DNA from: Euphorbia lathyris
Taxonomy: Eukaryota > Streptophyta > Magnoliopsida > Malpighiales > Euphorbiaceae
DNA length: 64,000 bases
Assembly: GCF_963576675.1 (NCBI RefSeq)
Contig: NC_088913.1
Span: 78,243,001-78,307,000 of the forward strand
Reading direction: 5' to 3'
How positions within the stretch are numbered: position 1 is the first letter of the stretch; every line of letters begins with the position of its first letter. The notes beneath the pieces are model-generated. The model was not told the origin of the DNA. It did no database searches and worked only from the letters and a program-made list of their open reading frames with translations. This document shows, in pieces, positions 1 through 11,481 of the stretch. A program made the translations under genes and the position numbers.

Positions 1-35
1 GGAGCAGCGGGATTCGGAGGGATCGGTAGAGGGAT

Positions 36-1805
36 ATGAGTAGATCGGAGTGGGTGGATGGTGGGGAGGCGGATCCGGCGGTTTCGACGGGGGGTGCTAG
101 GGGTGCGTCGGTGCCGTTGGGGGCTTCTGGGGATGCGATGGCCGATCGGGGGCTGGAAGGTGTTGGTGCCGCGGCCGCGGCCCTGAAGTCGTTTTTCACG
201 GAGGGACGCGCGCATGATTTCGGAGTTAGAGGGCCGCTTCCAGTGCTTGGGCCACAGGGAGCACCGGCCGTCTCTCCCCAGCAGGATGAGCATGACGTTC
301 GACTTTCGTTGGCCGCGCTGGCCACACAGGCCGTGCTGGCCGCGCAGGCCGCGCAAGCTGCGCAAGCCGCACAGACTGCGTAAGCCGCTCAAGCGGGAGT
401 TTCCGTGGATTTGGGAGGCCCCTCCTAGAGGGATAAGTTGCTAGGGGTGTCAGAGGAGGATCCCATGATGGAGGTGGATGCTTTTGAGAATGATTCCAGG
501 GATTTTCTCTCTGATTCCGATTCTGAGGATGGAGAGCCTGATAACCCGCTGTGTCCTAGGATCCGGCTGTCCTCAGATGACAAGCAGGTCATGAGATCGA
601 AGTGGAAATTGGCGTTAATCGTCACTGTGTTGGGGAAAAGGACCAGTTTCAATTATTTTGCCCAGAGGATCCAGGCTCAATGGGCAAAGAAAGGAAAGGT
701 TACTATCACAGACCTTGAAAATGACTATTATGTCATTAAATTCACAAGGGCTGAGGATTTCAATGCTGTTGTGAATGGTGGTCTGTATATTATCTCCAAT
801 CATGTGTTGGCTCTGAGACCTTGGGTCCCAAATTTTGATCCCCATGATTGCTCTGTTAACAGGATCCTTACTTTGGTTAGGTTCCCGGGCCTACCTCTTG
901 AATACTACAGTGATAAGTTCCTGAACAAGATAGGTAGCCTTGTTGGGAAAGTCCACCATGTTGATAAGACTACCATTGGGGCAGTGAGAGGCAAGTTTGC
1001 CAGGGTCTGTATCGATATTGATCTCGCTAAGCCTCTTCTTTCTCAGTTCTGTACTCAAAACAAGGTCTATCATATTGAATATGAAGGTATACACAACATC
1101 TGCTATAAATGTGGTATGTTTGGCCATACCCTTGAGGGTTGTCCTAAGAGGAGGAAGGACGTGGAGGAGTTGGTGCAACCTATCATAGGCGAAGCTGAGA
1201 AGAGTCAAGGGGAAGTAAGGAGCTTTGGCCCATGGATGCTTGCCAAGAGGCCAGTGAGAAGGAAGCCACGGGCTAATGTTAATGCTAATCATTCACCAGA
1301 TATCAGTACGAAGATGACTACTCTCCAGATTGCTCCTGAGATCAAGGTCAGACCCCCGGATATTAAGAAGGGGATTGAGACTGGATTGGACTCAGCTTCG
1401 GGTTCCGGGTCAAGGTTCGGTGTTTTGTCTATGGAGGAAGATCAGGACTCGGATCCTTCTGATAAGCAGATTGATTTAAGCATGCATGGTCTGGAGTCGG
1501 TAGAGCATGCCTCTAGTCTGGGTAATTCTATTAATCCTCTCTTTGTCTCTAATGCTTCTGCTAAAGGCAAAGAGATTCCCCAGAGTATCCTGACAGCTGG
1601 GAAGGGTTTGAGTAGGGAGGCGAGTACTCTACATCCTCCTATTGATGCTCCTATTGGTAAGACTATAGGTGTGAGTAAGTTAAACATGAAGAATCCCAAA
1701 GGGAAACCTAAAAAGAACCTTCATGATTTGAATTCTTTGGATAAAAGGGGTCCTTCTGGGACCGCCTCTAGGCTCTCCGGAGCCCCGAACAAATACCTGA
1801 TCTAG
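36..1805 (+). pseudogene. LINE ORF1: DUF4283 / CCHC zinc-knuckle RNA-binding protein, two stop codons
   Basis: The frame runs from the ATG at 36 to a stop at 1803-1805 and is interrupted only by in-frame stops at 381-383 and 426-428. The N-terminal part is rich in Gly and Ala and holds an Ala/Gln repeat (AAQAAQAAQAAQ) just before the first stop. The DUF4283 domain follows from about residue 185, with KLALIVTVLGKR and LRPWVPNFDP as recognisable stretches. A zinc knuckle of the CX2CX4HX4C type (CYKCGMFGHTLEGC) sits near 1101-1142. The tail is low complexity. Proteins of this kind coat LINE RNA in plants. A downstream ATG at 465 could start a shorter product, but the upstream start is in frame and continues the Ala-rich region. 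Confidence 0.85.
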
Positions 1806-1838
1806 GGTTTGGGCCTGCGTCTGTAGTCTCCCCCTCTG

Positions 1839-4800
1839 ATGGACTTCTTCGTTTGGAATGTTAGAGGTGCGGCGAGCAAGGCTACCCGCATTCATGTCAA
1901 TGATCTCATTAAAAAGTTTAACCCTTCCTGCTTTGTCCTTCTAGAGACCAAGGTTAGTGGAGCCAAAGCAGATGAGGTAGTTAGAAAGTTTAAGAATTGG
2001 AATTGCGTCAGGTCGGAGGCTACTGGCCGGGCAGGGGGGATTTGGCTCTTTTGGAAGCCAGGTCAAGTCAATATTGATATTGTTACTATGGACAGTCAAC
2101 TCATCCATAGTAAGGTGTGTTACCCGGGTAATAAACCCTTCTTTATTACCTTCGTCTATGCTGATCCTGTTTTGACTAACCGAAGAAGGCTGTGGGAGAT
2201 CCTTCATTCTTTTAGCTCTAACATGGTGGAGGCGTGGTTGGTTGCCGGGGATTTTAATGACATTGCCCTCTTGAGTGATCAGAGAGGAGGGGGTAATCAT
2301 TATGTGAACCGGTGTCTTAATCATAAGCAAAGTATGGATATGTGCGGGCTTTCGGACCTAGGTGCTGCTGGCCACAAATTTACCTGGAAAAGGAATAGTG
2401 TGTTTGTTAGGTTGGATAAGGTGTACGCTAATGTTGCAGCGATTTATAGGTTTCCTGAGGTCAAGGTACTTAATCTCCCTTTCCGTCACTCAGACCATTG
2501 CCCTATCCTCATTAATTTGGTCAAAGGAAATCGGCTGAAAGGTAATAGACCTTTTAGGTATCTGGTGGCTTGGGAGTCTCACCCCGAGTTTAAGGATTTC
2601 GTTAAAAGCAATTGGCATCCCCACTCTGATGTTCTCCTCGCTACTGAGGAATTCAGGAGGAATGTGGCTGTTTGGAATAAAAATACTTTTGGTCATATTA
2701 TCAGGAGGAAGAACAAACTCTTGAGGAGAATGGAAGGTGTTCAGCGTTGCTTAGAGGTTCGTTTTGATCATAGCCTGAATGGTCACCTAAGAACTCTTCA
2801 GAACGAGTTGGAAGCTGTGCTTAGACAGGAAGAGCTTCTGTGGTTCTAGAAATCTAGGAAGGCTTGGATTCAAGACGGGGACCGGAATACCAGGTTTTTC
2901 CACCTCTCAACGATCATTAGGAGACAGCAAAATAGGATCGAGGCTATTAAAGACGCCAGTGGTGAGTGGATTTTTGAGGAGGAGGACATTCAGCGCCTTG
3001 CCCTTGATTTCTACAAGGACCTGTTCAGAGAGGAAGCTGTGGACCTAGAGAGTGCCCACTCTGACATTTCCTTTCCTCGTTTGGGGGAGGATGCTATTAA
3101 TAATGCTTTCCATCCCGTTGAGCTTAAAGAGATTGATCTGGCCTTCTCCAGCATCGGTTCCACTAAGGCTCCTGGTATTGATGGTATCCCCGCTAGTTTC
3201 TATCATAAACACTGGGACACTGTTAAAGAGGGTATATACAGCTTTGTGTTAGGTGTCTTTGGTGGTTCGAACGATATCAGTTTGGTTAATAAAACCCTCC
3301 TTGTCTTGATTCCTAAGGTTGCCAAGCCTTCTTCCTTTCTCCAGATGAGACCCATCAGTCTTTGTAATGTCTTGTATAAAGCTATTACTAAGATTGTGGC
3401 TAATAGAATCCGGAAGATCCTTCCGGATATTATCAGCCAAAATCAAGGGAGCTTTGTTCCTGGAAGACAATTGATGGATAGCGTTGTTATTGCCCAGGAG
3501 GTTGTCCATTCTATGAAGATTAAGAAAGGCAAGAAAGGGATCATGGCTCTCAAGCTGGATCTAGAGAAAGCCTATGATAGGTTGAACTGGAGCTTTCTTC
3601 TGGATAGTTTAGCCAAAGCTGGTATCCCGGAGAACTGGAGGAATTTGATTGGAAAGTGTATCTCCTCTCCTGTTTTCCAGGTTATGATCAATGGGGATAT
3701 GTCGGATGAGTTCTCTCCATCCAGGGGTATTCGTCAAGGGGATCCTATGAGCCCCTTCCTTTTTGTTATTGCCATGGAAAGATTGTCTCACCTGATCCAA
3801 GAGGCGGTGAGCAAAGGGACTCTCCACCCTGTTTCCATCAACAGACATTGCCCCCCTGTTACCCATTTACTCTTTGCTGATGATGTCATGCTTTTTATGG
3901 AGGGTAATGAGGAACAAATTAAGGCTGTGATGGATATCCTCGACTGCTTTTGTGAGGCTTCTGGCCAGAAGATTAACATCCATAAATCCCGTATGCTTTG
4001 TTCCAAGAATATGGATAATAGCTTGTGTAGAAGACTGAGTGAGATGTCTGGCATTCCCCTGACTCAATCGTTTGGGAAATACCTTAGGGTCCCTCTTCAT
4101 AGTGACAGGGTGTCCAAAGCCTCTTTTAAAGACATTTTGGACAAATCTAACGGTTTGTGTGCTAGCTGGAAAGCTAATTCTCTTTCCCTTGCATGCCGCC
4201 TTACTTTAATCCAGTCTATCAACTGCGCTGCTCCAAATCACATCATGCAAGCCTGTAAGCTCCCTGAGCCGGTCCTCAACGACCTTGATAAAATTAATCG
4301 GCGTTTTCTGTGGGGAGAGTCTGGGGATGGGAGGAAGATTCACCTGGTCCCTTGGAAGGAAGCCTGCCAGCCTAAGAGCAGGGGGGGTCTTAGTATAAGG
4401 CAAGCTAAGGACAATAATAAAGTCCTGTTAATGAAGCTTCTTTGGAGAATGTGGCAATCCCCCTCCTCCCTTTGGGTTCGTCTTCTGTGCGGCAAGTATA
4501 GGAAAGATAGAATCTTTGGTGGCCCGAAGGAGAGGGTTGTCAGCTGTTCCTTCCTCTGGAAAGGGCTTAGTGCTGTTTTTGCTGAGTTCTGTACGGGGAT
4601 TGGCTTGGAGGTGGGTAATGGGAGATCCATTAGTTTCTGGTATGACACCTGGATTGGTGATAAACCGTTGATTAAGGTGTGCATCGCCCCTCCGCCGAAT
4701 GATCTCCTCTCTTGGAGAATTGTTGATGTGGTGGACTCGGAGGGAGACTGGATCTGGTCTAAGTTCGACTCCTTTCTTAGCCTGGAGACCCTCCTTAATA

Positions 4801-5939
4801 TTAGAGGTGTGAAGATTAGTAATCAGGAGGAGGATAAGGACAGACACTGCTGGGCCTTGACTAATAATGGTTCTTATTCTTGCAAATCGGCCTATGAAGC
4901 TTTTACCCCTAATAGGGCTGATCCTCCCTTGGAAATTTGGAAGTCCATTTGGGCCCTCAAAGTCCCCTACCGCATTAGGAGTTTCCTATGGCTGGGAGTC
5001 AAAGACAGGCTCCTCACGAATGCAGATAGACACAGAAGGCACTTGGCTGTATCTGGTGCCTGTAGCAGATGCAGCGGCCATGTGGAAACCTTGTGCCATG
5101 CTTTGAGGGATTGCCCGAATAGTAGAAAGGTTTGGGAAGGGGTCCTTCCTCACCACATCCTTCCTTCCTTTATGGGGTTCTCTGATATTGACTGGTTCTC
5201 TGAAGGCGTTAATGGGAATTTGTTGGCCAGTATGGAGCACGGGGCTATTCTCTTCGCTATTATTTGTCACCAAATGTGGAAATGGAGGAATGAAGAGTTA
5301 TTTGCTGAGAAGACTGTCTTTATTCCTGACCTCCGATTTTACTTCTCGAAAAAACTCTCTGTTATTACAAAGAGTTTTGAAGGAGAGCCCCTGGTTCACC
5401 CCTCCCCGGTTAAAGAGGTCTAGTTAGTTGGTTGGAGGAAGCCCAGGGAAGGGGTTGTCAAGTTGAATACGGATGGCTCCTGCCTTAGTAATGGCAGAAT
5501 TGCTGCTGGTGGAGTTCTTCAGGATGCTGGTGGCGCCTGGCTGGCTGGGTTTACCCATAACTTAGGTACGGGCTCCTCCTTTACTGCGGAGCTCTGGGGG
5601 ATCTTGTCTGGCATTAAACTCGCCATTTGCATGGGTGTTAAAAGACTTTCGGTGGAGTCTGACAATTTGGAGGCTATCAACAGGATTTCGGATAGACAGG
5701 ATGTTTGTCTTAAGAGTCAGAATCTCATTAAAGCCATCTTGAGGCTTCGTCCTGCCTTCGATTCTCTTACCTTCTCCCATATTTATAGGGAGCAAAACCG
5801 CGTGGCGGATCGCTTGGCAGCTGCTAGGCATGGGGGGATGTTAGGTATTTCTACCCTTTCCGTTCCTCCTTCTTTTTTGTTACCTTCTCTTCTTGAGGAT
5901 AGGATTGGGGTCAGTCTTCCTAGACTGATCCCGGGTTAG
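1839..5939 (+). pseudogene. LINE ORF2: endonuclease, reverse transcriptase, zf-RVT and RNase H, two stop codons
   Basis: One continuous frame of about 1,366 codons interrupted by stops at 2847-2849 and 5421-5423. The first 230 residues are an EEP-type endonuclease (WNVRG, LLETK, AGDFND, SDHCP). The reverse transcriptase has FVPGRQLMD, the RQGDPMSP motif and the catalytic FADD near 3873. A zf-RVT domain with paired Cys/His lies around 4870-5130. RNase H follows, with NTDGSC, ELWGI, ESDNLEA and RVADRLA giving the expected acidic residues. The order is standard for plant L1 elements with a terminal RNase H. The second stop falls between zf-RVT and RNase H. Apart from the two stops the frame is clean, so decay is recent. 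Confidence 0.9.
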
Positions 5940-7500
5940 GTTTTTGTTTGTTTTTTTTTCTTCCCTTCTTACCAAAAAAAATATATTAATCCCATTTAGA
6001 TAACTTTAAAGTTTTAACAATCAGTAATTTTCTTCTTTCGAGTGTTAAATACACAAATTTTAACTAATTAGGTAATTAAAGAAATGGGTTCATGATGTAC
6101 TGGATCTAGTATAATCATGGTTCCTCATGCCCATTAAGAATGCCAAAAATATGTCTCCAAACAATTAACCCTTATTTCGTTAAAAACATCTTCTATAGTC
6201 TTCAAAATCGTCCTTAAAGTAGTATCCATAACACAGAATCAAGCTTTTGTTATCCAACCACTAAACAACTATTATGCCAGATCAATTTCCAAAAATTATT
6301 CTGAGCTCGTTACTTCACGTTTTCCCGAGATTCCACTTCCAAATACTTCCGTTACACATGAACTTTAAATTTTAGCTTTCGTTTCGCTCAAATCCGATCT
6401 CTACAGCCTTCGAAATCGAGCCCCAAAGTCCCACGTAATTAATATTTTTTGTACCAAAAATTGTTGCTATTTATTGAATTAAATGGTAAATTGCCGTTTT
6501 GGTAGCTGAACTTTTCAAGTTGCTCCAAATTGGCCTAGAATTACCAGAACAATAGGACGATTTCCGAGACTAGTTCCTGAACTTCCATACCTCATTTTCA
6601 CGCATCCCAACAACACAAGATCGGTTAAATTCATTTAACCCCGTGCATATTGTTTTTTATGACTTGTTTATATTTCTAGCTTTAAAGTATTATTTCGAAG
6701 CCCTAATTTTCATGATTTATGCTCATATTTGTAATCCAAAAACATTGAAAAATTATGAAATCAATAAAAATATAAAAGAAAAATTAAAAAATTTATATCT
6801 TTATGTTACTTTTATTGCTTTTGTTGTTGGTACCATATTTTAAAGAATTGTTTTCCAACCGATTGTCAAGCAACGTTGTTTTTATTTTCAGTACTTGTAA
6901 CGTTCTTCAATCGTTTTTCGTTTAGAATTTAAGTCTGAGGCGCATTTATTTTATCCAATTACCATTTTACCCTTTGAGAACTAGCTTTTCTGGCACGCCT
7001 GCATTAATTTTACCATTTGTTTAACCTTACACAAACGTATCAAGGTTGAAAATTGAGATATTTCGAAAATATTGTGAACAAAATCAAATAAATTACAAAT
7101 TTAAGAAACATAAATTTAATAATAAACCATCCAAAAACTAACAAAAATACTAAATTATTCAAATAATCAATAAATAAAACACATTAAAAGTAAATGGTTC
7201 TTTTTCGTACAATGATATTCTTCATTTTGATATAAAACCGATGTAACAGGAGGTGTTATTTCATACGTGTCACTAGTAATATTTTTTATCTCATTCTCAT
7301 CTCAAACCCTTTTACACAATTTTAATACCATTAGGGTTGGAAAGTGTTGAGATTTGAGGGTACAGTCACATGTTGCCATGATTAACGCTAGGGTCTCAAT
7401 TGTACCATTTATAATATTAAAGTTAAATTGTTTTCCATTGTTAATAATAAAGATATTTTTGTACATTATCCTTTTCCAATAAATTAGAAGCCCCCTGAAC

Positions 7501-7699
7501 GAGTTCTTATATTAAGCATCCGTCTTCCATGTCACTCGGAGGATTTCCAATTCACATTTGGTCATGTGTATTGTGACCCCACGTAATAATTAAAATAGAG
7601 GGTCTCTTATAATATGTGTGGATCCATGTTACACGTGTCAAACTATATATGGGAGGTCCTCCATTTGACATGGAGAACCGGGTTCTTCTAATAATTTGC
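7501..7699. mobile_element. MITE-like inverted-repeat insertion in unit 1
   Basis: About 200 bp present here but absent from the matching place in other units (for example near 15000, 42130 and 50640). The arms pair imperfectly: TCTTCCATGTCA with GGAGGATTTCC on the left matches the reverse complement of the right arm (GGAGGTCCTCC, TGACATGGAGAA). The insertion is flanked by GCCCCCTGAAC on the left and GCCCCCTTGAAC on the right, an imperfect duplication of about 11 bases in keeping with a MULE-type MITE. There is no coding capacity. Family assignment is uncertain. Confidence 0.5.
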
Positions 7700-8564
7700 C
7701 CCCTTGAACATGGTATAAAAAACTAATTGGCCCCTTGAACTTACATACATAGTATCTTGTTAGTTCGTTGGAATTTCTTAAAGTGCTATATTAACCACCT
7801 ATTCGTCCTCAAACTTACTTACACTTATTTATTCTTACCTGGTTTTTAGTAAATTCATATATTTCAATTTTCGAAAATCCTCTTACTCTCCCATGTGGAC
7901 TTAGGAAGATCAATAATGTTAGTTTAAGCTAGTTCAAGGGAAAATTGATCTTTTCAGGGAAGTTCAGGATTTTAGATGGACTAAGCTGGAAAAAAATATA
8001 ATACTAATAACAATATATTACTTAAGGTGTTTTCTATGGCGACTTTGTTTTTAACAAAATAAGGGTTACTTTGTTTGTTTTCACCATTGGATGATGGAGT
8101 ATAAAATTGATTCAATGGTAAAAATAAACAAAGTAATGATTATTTTTAATTGAATTTTAGCAAGAAGTTTTGATTTCTTAAGCAATTTTAATTAGGTGAA
8201 ATTCAATTTACTTAATTTCTATGATTGAATTTTAAAAAACATAAAACTTGCTAGTATGTGTTGCATTTCTCTATAATAAATCAATGTAGTGTGAGAATTC
8301 AAGTTCATATTTAGAGAATTCTTCTTTCTACCTGCTATTAAGTATTTAATTGATCAAATTCAATTATTATTGTTTTTTAATTAATTATTTTGCAGTTAAC
8401 GGAATCTTTGTTGCAACACTGATATCATAATCCAAGTCAAGCTAATATTGTATAGCTAGATGATCAAACACAATTAAAGTAAACTTGTAATGAAAATTCT
8501 CATTTTATTTAAAATATGTATTACATTATAAATTTAATTTATTTCAAGAGAAATAAGATATAGT

Positions 8565-8822
8565 CTAGCGGTGGCCAACACCAGAACTGTGGCCAGGTGT
8601 AGTAGGCCTCATGGCATACAAATGACCTTGATGCTCTTCTTCAGCCATTGGCATTGTAGCATCTGGAAGTACTGATGTTGCAGCTGGATAAATTGCATCT
8701 GGGTTTGATATTGATACAGCTACAGGTGGATTGATGCCATCTTTGTCATCCAAAACTCTTCCATTTGTGGACTGAAATATCATCAACATTAAAAGAATGA
8801 ATACTACATTCACTTTGGTCAT
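8565..8822 (-). CDS. CEP-family secreted peptide hormone precursor, copy 1
   Basis: An intronless 85-residue precursor. Residues 1-21 form a signal peptide (basic MTKVN, then the hydrophobic VVFILLMLMIF, likely cleavage after STNG). A variable acidic middle follows, and the C terminus is AMRPTTPGHSSGVGH plus Arg and stop. This matches the C-terminally encoded peptide motif (xFRPTxPGHSPGVGH in known family members). CEPs are trimmed and hydroxylated on prolines, then act outside the cell on CEPR-type leucine-rich-repeat receptor kinases in nitrogen-demand and root-growth signalling; that is family knowledge, not shown here. Two departures are visible: Met replaces Phe at position 2, and Ser replaces Pro at position 11, removing a usual hydroxylation site. 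A TATA box lies upstream at 8897-8904. Length and layout fit the family. Confidence 0.82.
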   Translation of the reverse strand: MTKVNVVFILLMLMIFQSTNGRVLDDKDGINPPVAVSISNPDAIYPAATSVLPDATMPMAEEEHQGHLYAMRPTTPGHSSGVGHR

Positions 8823-8896
8823 TTTGGAAGAAAGAAAGAATGAGTAGAAATTTTTAGAGGGAAATGTTAATGAAGAAAGAGGAGGCTACCTTATTG

Positions 8897-8904
8897 GTAT
8901 TTAT
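8897..8904 (-). promoter_or_regulatory. Putative TATA box of CEP copy 1
   Basis: TATAAATA on the minus strand, about 75 bases upstream of the CEP start codon. The same box in the same surroundings occurs before the other copies (16187-16194, 35631-35638, 47991-47998), which supports a shared core promoter. Confidence 0.6.
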
Positions 8905-9204
8905 AGCGGAAGAGGGATTCTTAAACACTAAGAAATTGCATGTGAATTCTGAAAATCAGCAAAAGAGGATTTCATTTGTTTTGTAATTATGCAATGTTTA
9001 AGAAGAAAACAAAAAGAATGATATCTTCTTTTATATCTTAGAATTAATCAAACAGATTTTCTTTCCTTTTGTAAATTTTATAAGTTTCACCACAATACAA
9101 AACCAATGATTCCCTCTTTCATTATTTTTTATTTTTTTTAGCCAACAGTTACTATTGTTACACAAAGTTAACTAAGCTTCATTTATTTCTAATAAATTGG
9201 TTGA

Positions 9205-9262
9205 GCTTTACATTATAAATTTAGGCCTAAAGGTATACAAATGATCTTGAGTCACTAGAGAT
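9205..9262 (-). pseudogene. Relic of a second CEP-type gene, unit 1 (3' fragment)
   Basis: On the minus strand this short stretch reads QDHLYTFRP and then breaks off into sequence resembling the CEP 3' flank. It aligns with the more complete relics at 35975-36045 and 37930-38005. It keeps Phe before RP, as in canonical CEP peptides, unlike the intact copies with Met. It cannot encode a peptide. Confidence 0.55.
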
Positions 9263-10247
9263 TAACTCAATTTTTGTTGCAGCATTAGATATTACCTAGG
9301 TATCCTACATAAGGTTCAAGCCATGAGTAAAAAATATTGTGCTATAAGTAATATATTCCCACTTACACCAATGCCTACATGCACATCTGGGTCAAATGGA
9401 AAGATGGTGAATATGTGAAGTGCAGTGAATGAATATATGAATCCCATTTAGATAACTCTGAATATGTTAAATACACAAATTTTAACTAATTAGGTAATTA
9501 AAGAAATGAGTTCATAATGTAATGTAATGGATCCAGTGTTATCATAGTTCCTCATGCCAATTAAGAATGCCAAAAGTATGTCTCCAAACAATTAACCCTT
9601 ATTTCGTAAAAAAAAACTACCTTTTATAGCCTTCAGTCCTTAAATTAGCATCCATAACCCAGAATCAAGCTTTTATTTTCTAACAATCAAACAACAATTA
9701 TGCCAGATCAATTTCCAAAAATTATCCTGAGCTTGTTACTTAACATTTTCATGAGACTTCACTTCCAAATACTTCCCTTACACATGAACTTTAAATTTTA
9801 GCTCTCTTTTCTCTCCAATCCCATCTCTACGGCCTTCGAAATCGAGCCCCAAACTCCCACGCAATTAATATTTTTGTACCAAAAATTGCTACTATTTATT
9901 GAATTAAATGGTAAATTGTGGTTTTGGTCGCTGAACTTTTCAAATCGCCCCAAATTCACCCAAAATTACCATAACAATACGACGATTTCCGAGATGAGTT
10001 CACGAACTTCCATACCTCATTTTCACTCATCCCAACAACATCAATAAGATCGATTAATTTCATTAAACCCCATACATATTGTTTTTTTTATGACTTATTA
10101 TATTTCTAGTTTTAAAGTATTACTTCGAAGTTGTAATTTTCATGTTTTATGCTCATATTTGTAATCCAAACACATTGAAAAATTATGAAATCAATAAAAA
10201 TATAAAAGAAAAATTTAAAAATTTATATCTTATGTGTTGCTTTTATT

Positions 10248-10362
10248 TATAGTATGGTTCATGTCATAAGATGTGGCTAAGTTTTACGCTGGCCGCCACA
10301 AACCTACAGCAACCCTCCTCCTTTGTCCGGGCTTGGGACCGGCTGTAAAGGCCACTAAGGCT

Positions 10363-10393
<31 letters not shown>
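10248..10393 (+). mobile_element. SINE-like retroposon with (TTG)n tail
   Basis: A 146-bp insertion flanked by an exact 15-bp duplication, TGTGTTGCTTTTATT, at 10233-10247 and 10394-10408. Other units carry a single copy of that sequence without the insert. The body contains CCGGGCTTGGGACCGGC and ends in a run of TTG triplets from about 10363. TTG-repeat tails are known from TS-type plant SINEs. It looks 5'-truncated, since no clear pol III A box is visible. Confidence 0.7.
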
Positions 10394-10396
<3 letters not shown>

Positions 10397-10989
10397 GTTG
10401 CTTTTATTGTTTTTGTTTTCGGTACCATATTTTAAAGAATTGTTTTCCGACCCACCTGTCAAGCAACATTCGGAACCAAGGCCCTTGTTTTATTTTCAGT
10501 CCTTGTAACGGTTGTCAATCGTTTTGCGTTTAGAATTCAAGTCGTACGTGCATTTATTTTATCCAATTACCGTTTTACCCTTCGAGAACTAGCTTCTCTG
10601 GAACGCGGACATTATTTTTACCACTCTTTAATCTTACACAAGCGTGTCAAGATTGAAAATTGAGATATTTCGAAAATATCGCCAACAAAAACAAACAAAT
10701 TACAAATTTAAGAAACATACATTTAATAAACCATCCAAAAACTAACAAAAATTCTAAATTATTCAAATAATCAATAAATAAAACACATTAAAAATAAATG
10801 GTTCTTTTTCGTGCAAAGATAATCTTCATTTTGATATAAAACGGATGTAACATGAGGTGTTATTTCATACATGTCACTAGTAATATTTTTTTTAGGGTGT
10901 TGTTAAACCCAGCCCCAAATTCCCACCCCTAGCCCCATGAAAGGACGAAATTACCCTTTCATGGGTTTTGGAGAGGAAAAAGCTATTTT

Positions 10990-11170
10990 TTTTGCTCTCC
11001 CGACACGCGGGCGTGTGTCTATCACGCCTCACCGTGTGGTTGGGCGTGATCTCTACACGCCTCATCGCAAGGTCGGGCAGTTGGCTGTCACGTCCGACCA
11101 CGCGGTGAGGAGTGGGGCTATCACGTCCGACCACGCGGTGAGGCGTGATATCCACACGCCCGCGTGTCGG
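10990..11170. repeat. Left subterminal GC-rich repeat array of the MULE
   Basis: Short alternating inverted motifs of the type TCACGCC...GGGCGTGA, spaced about 20-45 bases apart, in a GC-rich island inside AT-rich DNA. The same motif family recurs at the right end (14268-14500). Such subterminal repeats may bind a transposase. The block stays open in frames on both strands, but this follows from the repeat. Confidence 0.7.
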
Positions 11171-11481
11171 ATTGGCAAAAACAATAGCTTTTTAACCCCG
11201 TAAATAGTTCGTTAAACCCATAAATAGGCCGTTAAACCCGTAAATAGGCCGTTAAGCCTGTAACTACATAATTGTACTTAACAAATAAAATTTAAAAACA
11301 TAAAAATTAAAATAAACATTAATAAACATAAACATTTATAAACGTAAAAGAGTAAATATAATATCTACAATAAAAAGTGTTTAAATGTATGAATTTCTAC
11401 AACAAAAAATCAGATCGCCCGACGTCACGCATCCATAAACTCATTCATCTCCCTCTTAATCCGTGGAACATCCTCGTCAGA

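Larger units (their letters stand above)
1..5981 (+). mobile_element. LINE (L1-clade non-LTR retrotransposon), nearly full length
   Basis: A two-ORF non-LTR retrotransposon ending in a T-rich 3' UTR and a short A run at 5974-5981. ORF1 and ORF2 lie in the same frame and are separated by about 30 bases. The sequence right after the A run matches the start of the tandem unit seen again near 9440, 17095, 36225, 38195 and 48555, so the element landed inside that unit. Its 5' end may lie outside the window, so the upstream copy of the target duplication cannot be checked. A 5'-truncated relative of the same family lies at 21560-22333 on the other strand. Both ORFs carry stop codons, so this copy cannot move by itself. 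Confidence 0.9.
5982..9428. repeat. Tandem unit 1 of the CEP-gene array
   Basis: First visible copy of the repeated backbone. Landmarks recur in the same order in later units: the block starting at CCCATTTAGATAACTTTAAA, a block with TTTTCGGTACCATATTTTAAA-like sequence, a block with GTCACATGTTGCCATGATTA, the CEP 3' flank, the CEP gene on the minus strand, its promoter, and a decayed second CEP-type 3' end. Between the landmarks it is AT-rich noncoding DNA. This copy contains an inverted-repeat element at 7501-7699 that the other units lack. The 5' edge is set by the LINE insertion. Confidence 0.75.

Noticed and set aside
8565..8822. CLE or IDA-type peptide instead of CEP
   Set aside because: The C terminus has RPTxPGHSxGVGH and lacks the CLE RxVPSGP core and the IDA PIPPSxPSKR-like core.
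10273..10533. Open frame with a poly-Leu stretch
   Set aside because: It is the SINE-like insert and its TTG tail read as codons, continuing into unit sequence that is noncoding in the other units.
10892..11203. Overlapping open frames on both strands with repeated GRD and HTP strings, and the similar pair at 14229-14543
   Set aside because: Both strands are open because of the palindromic GC-rich repeat; there is no start context, no family match and the same motif lies at both transposon ends.
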